A program made the translations under genes and the position numbers. 64,000 nucleotides of DNA, taken from positions 124,001-188,000 of the forward strand of contig SNVD02005101.1 of NCBI GenBank assembly GCA_013180625.2. The letters are read 5' to 3'. Of this stretch, positions 56,782 to 64,000 are shown piece after piece. The number at the start of each line of letters is the position of its first letter. Positions within the stretch are counted from its first letter, which is position 1. This stretch comes from Boswellia sacra. Its lineage: Eukaryota; Streptophyta; Magnoliopsida; Sapindales; Burseraceae. The notes under the pieces were generated by a model, which worked only from the letters and a program-made list of their open reading frames with translations, was not told the DNA's origin and ran no database searches.

Positions 56782-59099
56782 TATTCAAAAGTGCTTTCTC
56801 AAAAAGAAAAGGAAGCTTTTAAATCATGTCTAGTTCGTGAACATTAACTGACATTGCGCAACGACTCAAGGTCTCTGCCTGAAGGCGAGGCATCTTTTCC
56901 CGTCATTGCGCAGTGGTGCAACTCAACTTGAGCAGAAGCGCAGCAACTTTGCCAAACTTGCATAGGAGTGCAATCCATCTTGTGCAGAGCGCAAGTACCC
57001 CAAATTTGACACCAAATTTTACTAGGATTTGTGAAGCGAAATTAACAAATTATATTATATATAGTACTGTAGAACACTTTAAATCAAGGTCATTGAGAGA
57101 AATGTTGGCACCTGCAAGCAGCTTGTGTACATTCTCGTTGGAACATACTTTTACTGTTGGATTACTAAATTTAAAGCTAAGCTTTTTGTTTACTAATTAA
57201 CACTTAAAACCTCAAGGAAATTGCAATAATGTTGTATTATTAAGGTTTTCTTGTATCTTGGAGGTATTTTGCCATATAAAGAGTGAGCAAATTGTTGTGA
57301 GTGGAGGCAAATAAAATCTCAACGAAAGTATAACAACACACCTTAAAATTGTTGGTCTTTCATTTTCAAAAGGTGTATGAATCTACAAACAAGAATACAG
57401 AAGAAGAGGAATAGATTAAAATATACATATATACACATACCACACATATCTAATACTATTAAAATCGATGAAAAATTAAGACAACGATTTTAACTATTAA
57501 AATCCACATATTATCAAATCCTTAAAAACTTTGGAAAGGTTAAATAAGAAGATGATCCTAATCCTAAACACAAATAGATAAAAAGCTCTCGAAATAATTA
57601 ATACTTGATAAAAGATTATTCGTAACAAATCAAAATTCTTGATACATAATTCACCACATCAATATTTAAAATCATGTAATTAAATTCATTCCAAGTCACA
57701 TCTCCTCTTCATAGACGATAGAGTAACAGCACGCATTAATTATGAGACGTCAGAATCAATAGATGTAGCTAGTAGACACACAGTAACATGAATAATTTGA
57801 GTTATGATTCACCTTTAAGTTTCGACGATCCTTGATGTGTCCGCAATTATTTCTAGAGCATTGTCCATCTTGCTTTTGCTTGTACCCAGATACATATACA
57901 CTTCCAAGAAACAAATATTTCTTAGAAAGAGAGACCCTTCTTGCTAGAGTATTGAAAGGTGGAAACTAGAAAGTATTTTATAAGCTCTGGGTGCTATGAC
58001 AAGTCCAAACGCTACGCTAGCTACATTTTGTAATAATCTAAATTAACTCTGAGAGCTTTTGATCATCCAAAGCCCAAATGAACAAAAAAAGAAATTACAA
58101 ACTATGCGTGCATGCAAAAACGTATGGCGGCATTATTTTATTTTATTTTACGGTGATTAATTATAACAATTATTTTTCGATGAAATATTATGAATGAAAT
58201 AATATTCAACTTAGATTACCGTGGATCAGAGCCGGTAATATTTGGGCGTTGGGCCAAATTATAAAATGGGCTTTTTCGTACTTAATATAAAAAATTAATT
58301 GAAATTTTAGAAAAGATCAACAATTTCATCATCTATTACTTTTGCTAGTATTATACAATTATTTTTTCCGTTCCTAAAGTTTATTAATACATTTTTATTG
58401 GTTTTGACATATTACCAAGAAATTTTTAGGATTCAAACGATTCTTCCAATGTTTTTTTTTTCTCTAATATTTTTCATGTGTAGATTTCATATTTATAATA
58501 TACATGTGTAGAATTGAAAATTAATTAAATTACAAATAATGAATATAATAGTAAGATAAAAATATAAAACAGTAAAAGGCAGAGAGTTATATATAGATAT
58601 ACTGGAATCATCATGAGACAATATACACAACTTCAATGATATATTACAATCTTTGTTAGCAAACATGAGATTGTTTGATATATGCTTTTATGGAGTTGAA
58701 AGATAAGTTTTGTAGCGTAAGAAATCATACAAAATGTCAAAAGCTTTAATGTATATAAGAATATTTGAATTTGTTGATATAAAATTTGGAGCCTACGTGA
58801 AGCCGACCCTGGATGCACAATCTCGTAGATGCCAAATAGATCCGCATCCCTCAATTCATTGAAGTGTACAGGTGTTATCGATTAGATCGTGATATTAGTA
58901 ACAAACAAACGGAATGTTTTACATTAAGAAAGCTTAAAACTTGGTACTTTATAGATCACTTTTTTCGGTTGTCATTTCTCAATTATCTTCAAAATTTTCT
59001 ATTCTTTAGTGTATGTCTAAGATGTTGGGAAACAACGACTTACCATTGTCATTGCTCAATCAGTTCACAATTTTCTATTATAAAGCATCTTTTATTTGT
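56782..59099. other. Intergenic DNA, no gene seen
   Basis: The part near 56870-57000 has repeated GCGCA and TGCGCAG(T/A)-like motifs, possibly an LTR portion. A minus-strand open stretch near 57830-57890 reads LGTSKSKMDNALEIIADTSR; it is too short to assign. The rest is AT-rich. Confidence 0.4.
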
Positions 59100-59430
59100 T
59101 TAAACTCTTTGAGTTTTTATTTGTTTTGAGTGTGATCGTATGAAACTCATATCTAGTTGAATAATATTCATATGTGTTATTAATGGTTTTTTTGTTAAGT
59201 TTGTTTAACAGATTGTATGAGTGCAGTAGGGAGTGACTGAGTTACTGGTGTAAGTCTCAAGGGTGAGCAGCTTTACATGGAATAGGCTAGTGGATTTGCG
59301 TGACTCAAATCACCGTAAAAGTCTCCTATATCTTTTAAACCAATATACTACATAGTAGATTGCAATTCATACAGCTCGTGGATGTAAGTTTGTTTGATAA
59401 ATCGAACCACGTAAAATTACTGTACAGTTT
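59100..59430 (+). mobile_element. Copia-type LTR remnant
   Basis: Has GCTCGTGGATGTAAGTTTG and ATCGAACCACGTAAAATTAC (59375-59420), the LTR 3'-end signature of a common plant copia family. It is diverged from the similar piece at 61250-61620. Confidence 0.4.
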
Positions 59431-61249
59431 TTACATTCCAATCATAATTTCTGTGGTTTCCTCTAGTACATATCACGATAGATCCATCCCTTCAAACCCA
59501 CAGAATCTAATCCTAATAATTCATTCAGGCAAAATATTTATGCTACGGGTGGTTTCAAATTTCAACTTTTGGGCGCTTAGTTCCATAATAAACGGCCTAC
59601 AACTGAAAAACTGATTTTGGCCCAAAGAACTTTGTTTATGTTAGGAATATTTATAATAAATCTAAATAAAATAATCAAGTAACAACACATTGAAGAAATA
59701 ATAAAATATAAATTAGATTAACATAACAATATATTAAATAAATAGAACAAGTAAAGAGATAGAGTAAGAAATATATGGCCTGAGCACTTGGGAGGCATGT
59801 CAAAGGCATTGTCCTAAAGCCAAAGAGTCCTCCCCTCGTGCGGGTCATATCGGTACTCAAGGGCTCCAAGATACAACCAAGTGCTTACAGTCTATCTTCT
59901 CGATGAGCATGATCATGGGAAGAAAATAACCTGTCTTCATGTGTCGCGGTTGCTCACAATATAGAAAATAATAAAAGAATATTCACCTCTGATGTTAGAA
60001 CCATGAGACTCCTTTATATAATAATCTCGTACTTAGGTAACTTACAAATTAATTCTTGTAACTCCCAAGCCATAAGTTCTTAATAAAAGCATGAACGTTA
60101 CAAATAATAAGTGTCGTAACGTTCATGTTTTTATTATACTTGTAACGTATGAAATTAATATCAAACTAAATATTGTAACTTATAATATAAATGTTTGTTT
60201 TAAACCTTTTATTTCCAACAGTTTAGGCTCTTAAAAAAGTTATTTTTTTCGTTTTAGAAAAGTTCTGTTTAGCTAATAACTCTGGTCTCTCCAATTGGCT
60301 TGCCATTTGTTTTTTAAAGTTTTTATTTTTTATTTCTTATAATGATTCTGACTCAAAACTGTCCAAAATTGGAAATATTTTATGGTTCAGTCGGAATTTG
60401 CTTGTCTAGTATAGTTTTGTTAAGGTTTTGGTATTTAAACATTTTTATTTCATTTGGGTAATAACATTTGACGATTTAAAAAAATAACATTTTCATAATT
60501 TATTTTGATTTGGGTTATTAAGACATATAATCAATAAATTTATTAGTAGGCTGCTTGATATTGCATGGTTTGTCTTTTTTTATTTTATTTTATCATAACG
60601 CTTCCTTGCATCAAATACAACTGCAAATAATGATTAGTATTTTTTGTTCCATTATAACATTACCTCTTCAGTAATATTAAATATATAACCAACCTATATA
60701 ACCAAATATATACAACTTGATAACTTGATATGTAAAATATCATTGGATGGTTAATATGTATAAAATAATAGTAACAATAATAATTGTTGGTGTTAACGTA
60801 AAACATGTGATATGCACATGTTCAAATTTTTGTTAACTTGTGATAAAAGTAATAAAAGAATTTTGATTCCTATTTTATTGTTTCCAGATGAAATATTTTG
60901 ATATCTCTCTAGATCAGGATAATATTTCTTGTATCCTATCAAAATAGGATAGTTAATATGACCTTATTACTTTAGGAGATTAACTATAAACATTTCCTCT
61001 TTTGTTTATCCTAATCCTAATGTGATCTTGATTGAGATCTCTACAGGACTTTTAGGGAGATTGTATCAAGACCTCTCAAGTATATATTGGTGTATGAAAA
61101 AGCCGGCTGCAAGATTTGAGAGAGTCTTTTGCGCAAGATAGGTTGTTGATTGTTGATCATGGCATTCCATGACTCCATAAGAGAAAAGCTTTGACGCAAA
61201 GAAATGTCTTTATTACTTTGATTTATTGGTCTTTGTTTTCATGTATGAG
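59431..61249. other. AT-rich intergenic DNA, no gene seen
   Basis: No supported gene. AACGTTACAA-type short inverted sequences occur near 60085-60145. From about 60890 on the sequence may be the 5' part of the LTR remnant that follows. Confidence 0.5.
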
Positions 61250-61620
61250 AATTGAAAATCGTACATGATTTGTTGATTAAGTCTGAGTGAGCTAGTAGAC
61301 ACTTAAGATAACTTGAGGGTTGAGTGTTTATGTAATTCTGTGTCAGATATCGGGTGTTATGTGTAACTTAACATAGTTCTGTTAAGTTATCTGTGATAGA
61401 GAGTGAGCAGTGTCACTAGTGTTTAGGATATTTGCGAAGATTTTGTTTGTCAAAGATTAGGTCTGTGTGTGAGAGTGAGTCAATACTGTAAAAGGTCTTA
61501 AAGATTGTACAAACAAGAACATAGTGAATTGCAGCTCTATAGCTGTCCGTGGACGTAGGTTTTTATAACCGAACCACGTAAAAATCCTCCTGTGTCAATT
61601 TACATTACAGTTGACTGTGT
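61250..61620 (+). mobile_element. Copia-type LTR remnant, second
   Basis: Carries GTCCGTGGACGTAGGTTTTT and ACCGAACCACGTAAAAATCC (61545-61590), as in plant copia LTRs, in the same orientation as 59100-59430. A TATA-like TATATATTGG lies upstream at 61080. No pol lies between the two remnants, so they could be unrelated insertions. Confidence 0.45.
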
Positions 61621-61738
61621 TGTTGTTTATAACTGCATACCTCTAGAATTTACAATAATAAAAAGAGAGAAATCATATTAAAGATTCGATAATCATCCAT
61701 CAAATAATATTACGCCATATCCAGTTATGTGGACTTTG

Positions 61739-62840
61739 ATAGTGTTTGTTTTGATCACTTAACACTTTTTAGATCTAAATACTTTTTAGGACTTAATTTA
61801 CACCACTTAATAGGAAGTTTATTTACTCTTTTAGATACCACTTAAAAAAAGTGATAAGGGAATATTTTACCTTTAATGTGACTTTTTTTACCATTGTTGA
61901 AAGGTAAAATATTTATATTATATTTATACAATCTTTTAAAAATTAAATAGTTGATAAAATTAAATCAAAATTCTTTTTCATTTAAATAATTAATATTATA
62001 TTTCTTACAAACCTTTAAAAAATAAATACTAACTAAAGTAATTAAAAATTATTTTTCATTTAAATAGTTAATATTATATTTGTTATAATCTTTTGAAAAT
62101 TAAATCAGAATTCTTTTCCATTTACATAATTAATATTATATTTGTTACGATCATTTAAAAATTGAATATTTAATAAAATTAAAGCAAAATTATAAATAAC
62201 TATAAATTTAATAGTTATTAATTGTATTTTAATTAATAAATTTATTTTAACTTCTAATTAATTACATTTTATTTAAATTTATTCTTGTCAATTATTAACC
62301 AAATTTTCTTTAAATTAGTTATTTTAACTAAACTATGTTAATAAAAATAACTAATAACTAAAAAATATAAGTAATAGATAAACTGATCTCAAAACCATAT
62401 TTATTAAAACTCTTCATTGTAGCAAGACCATAAAAATTAGTTATAAGCTCGAAATAATTGATTAGCAATGTGATTGGTATTTGATTCTGATAAGCTTCTT
62501 TATCCTCTAGTTGGACTTCTTCGTCATCAAATTTAGAAAATAACGCATCAATTATTAAAAAAATTAAAAGAATTGTTTTAATTTAAATTCTTTTCATAAA
62601 TAGATGTCTCAAAATTTTGAGAATAGTAGGGATTTTATACCTTATTTTTTTATACAATGGTACTTTAGGTATTTTAATATATTCAGATGTTTTAAATAAA
62701 AAAGTGGTATTTTTTAACTTTTCCCATTGAGATGTATATATTTGAAAATAAGTTACTAGAGTCCAAAACAAACGGGCTAAAATTTTTTAACCTTTGAATC
62801 CTATTCAGATTTAGACTTCAAAGCCCAAAACAAACGGGTT
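61739..62840. mobile_element. Possible non-autonomous hAT-like element (about 1.1 kb)
   Basis: The left end AGTGTTTGTTTTGATCACTT and right end CCCAAAACAAACGGG (62825-62840, with a near copy at 62763) are inverted relatives sharing GTTTGTTTTG. The interior is very AT-rich with internal repetition (ATTAATATTATATTTGTTA-like blocks near 61990, 62060 and 62130) and no ORF. Target duplication unclear. Confidence 0.4.
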
Positions 62841-63641
62841 GATTATATGTATGTCAAATTATATATTCTTACATTGTCTAGCAGACATGTTAATTGAGCT
62901 ATTTAATTGGACCTTTATATTGCAAGACTAGAGTAGATATTATCAGTTAAACAAACTGGAAGTACATTTGAACATGTTGAAGTTAGTTGTAATAAATTCA
63001 GCTTTTTAATTTGTTTTGCTCCAAGCATTTCATCGTCGTTAATTTCTAGAGCTAATTAAGGACATAAATCGATAATCATTCAGCACATTGCAATTTAATG
63101 AACAGTTTATTTTACTTATTATTTCTGGTGCCTGGCCAGGCACATCGAATGCAATCAATCCTAATGTTAGTTTTTTTAAGCAATCATTGGTCTTTCTAAA
63201 GACAACTTACTGGAACTTTTTTTACTTTTAGCTGCTTTAAAATGAAAAAAAAAAGTTTATTTCTAATACCAAGATCACATTAGAGTGTCTAAAGGTTTAG
63301 TGAATCTTTAAGAAGAAAAAATTAACTTTAATGCTTGACAAGAAAAATTAAGTAAACAAAATAAATATGCACTATAAGTCAAATTAATTAACCTTCCAGA
63401 TTGCAATATCTTAAGCTGGATCAGTTGAATGGATTTAGCAAGTTCAAATAAAGGAAACATTTACTCTCTTATTAAAGTTACCCAAAACAAATCTCTCTCA
63501 TCTTTAATTTAATTAATCTTTATTAAACTAATAATTTACTTTTTTTTCTTTCAATGTCTAATTTACTATTAAAATAATAGTTTACCATTTTCTATAGAAA
63601 TTATAATTTAAAGGGTAAGGTTTCATCATATGTTCTCTTGA
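62841..63641. other. AT-rich intergenic DNA, no gene seen
   Basis: No supported feature. Confidence 0.6.
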
Positions 63642-63661
63642 TTATATATACATATACATAT

Positions 63662-63714
<53 letters not shown>
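63642..63714. repeat. TA microsatellite
   Basis: A long TA tract with TACA interruptions in its first part and about 23 uninterrupted TA units after that. Likely polymorphic in length. Confidence 0.95.
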
Positions 63715-63716
<2 letters not shown>

Positions 63717-64000
63717 CAACAAGCTCTCGATCCTCTCATACCTTTCATACCGTCTACTTTCACCAAAATTTTGGAAAATTTACTAGCGCCACCTGGAAAA
63801 GTTTTTGGTTTTGCCATTGAAGAAGAAAGCAAAAGGAATGACAAGTACTGACAACAAAGAATTATGTGTTCTTAACTCCTGATCAATTACGCTATAGGAG
63901 TGGAAGCTATGATCATGAATTTGCATTTTCTAAATATAAATAAATTAAATACCTGCAGCTTAGAAGTATAAACATAGAGCCATCCATGCATTTCTTATAA

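Noticed and set aside
1..64000. tRNA, rRNA, miRNA or CRISPR features
   Set aside because: None seen on either strand by reading. Small RNAs cannot be excluded without a structure search.

Overview
The window is AT-rich nuclear DNA from a flowering plant, most likely a eudicot. The evidence is the content: Athila-type and chromodomain Ty3/gypsy retrotransposons, a copia fragment, a TRIM element, a CACTA transposon, small hAT-like MITEs, a broken CC-NBS-LRR remnant and a broken plant-type gene exon. I see no intact host gene, no tRNA or rRNA gene and no CRISPR array. Nearly all recognisable content is nested, decaying transposable elements.

Layout. 1-8169: intergenic, with one MITE (4369-4583), a diverged duplication and a probable LTR remnant. 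8170-19537: exon 1 of a minus-strand plant gene, split by an 11.2 kb Athila-lineage element (8282-19470). This element is the main find. It has two LTRs of about 1.37 kb, a tRNA-Asp-type primer site, broken gag-pol, and two extra genes between integrase and the 3' LTR. The first is an intact 126-codon ORF resembling the cysteine-rich nucleic-acid-binding proteins of carlaviruses. The second is a full-length, intronless LOG-type cytokinin-activating enzyme gene carrying two in-frame stops. 20594-21099: a TRIM element. 21100-33937: a minus-strand gypsy element with long LTRs, into which a chromodomain gypsy element (25782-30361) has inserted. 33938-38634: pol remnant and a 3.7 kb LTR of a related element on the opposite strand, giving a large inverted repeat. 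38635-39080: N-terminal CC domain of a plant NLR, cut off by that LTR.

41877-50756: a solo gypsy LTR with a 5-bp target duplication, itself split by a 5.95 kb CACTA element (43469-49420) that carries genomic exon pieces of NSF (vesicle-fusing ATPase) and of a BEACH-domain (SPIRRIG-like) gene. 51664-52270: two more MITE copies. 52380-54330: Tat/Ogre-type gag remnant and a tandem array with a higher-order period. 55183-55641: a tandem duplication. 56352-56781: copia RNase H end and polypurine tract. 57000-64000: intergenic, with LTR remnants, a probable 1.1 kb hAT-like element and a long TA microsatellite.

How the pieces may work together: the Athila family appears to have added a virus-like nucleic-acid-binding protein and a cytokinin-producing enzyme to the standard retrotransposon set. 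If intact relatives exist, this could be an accessory cassette acting on host silencing and on cell division. That is inference. What the sequence shows is the gene content, order and reading frames. All domain calls were made by eye without database searches.
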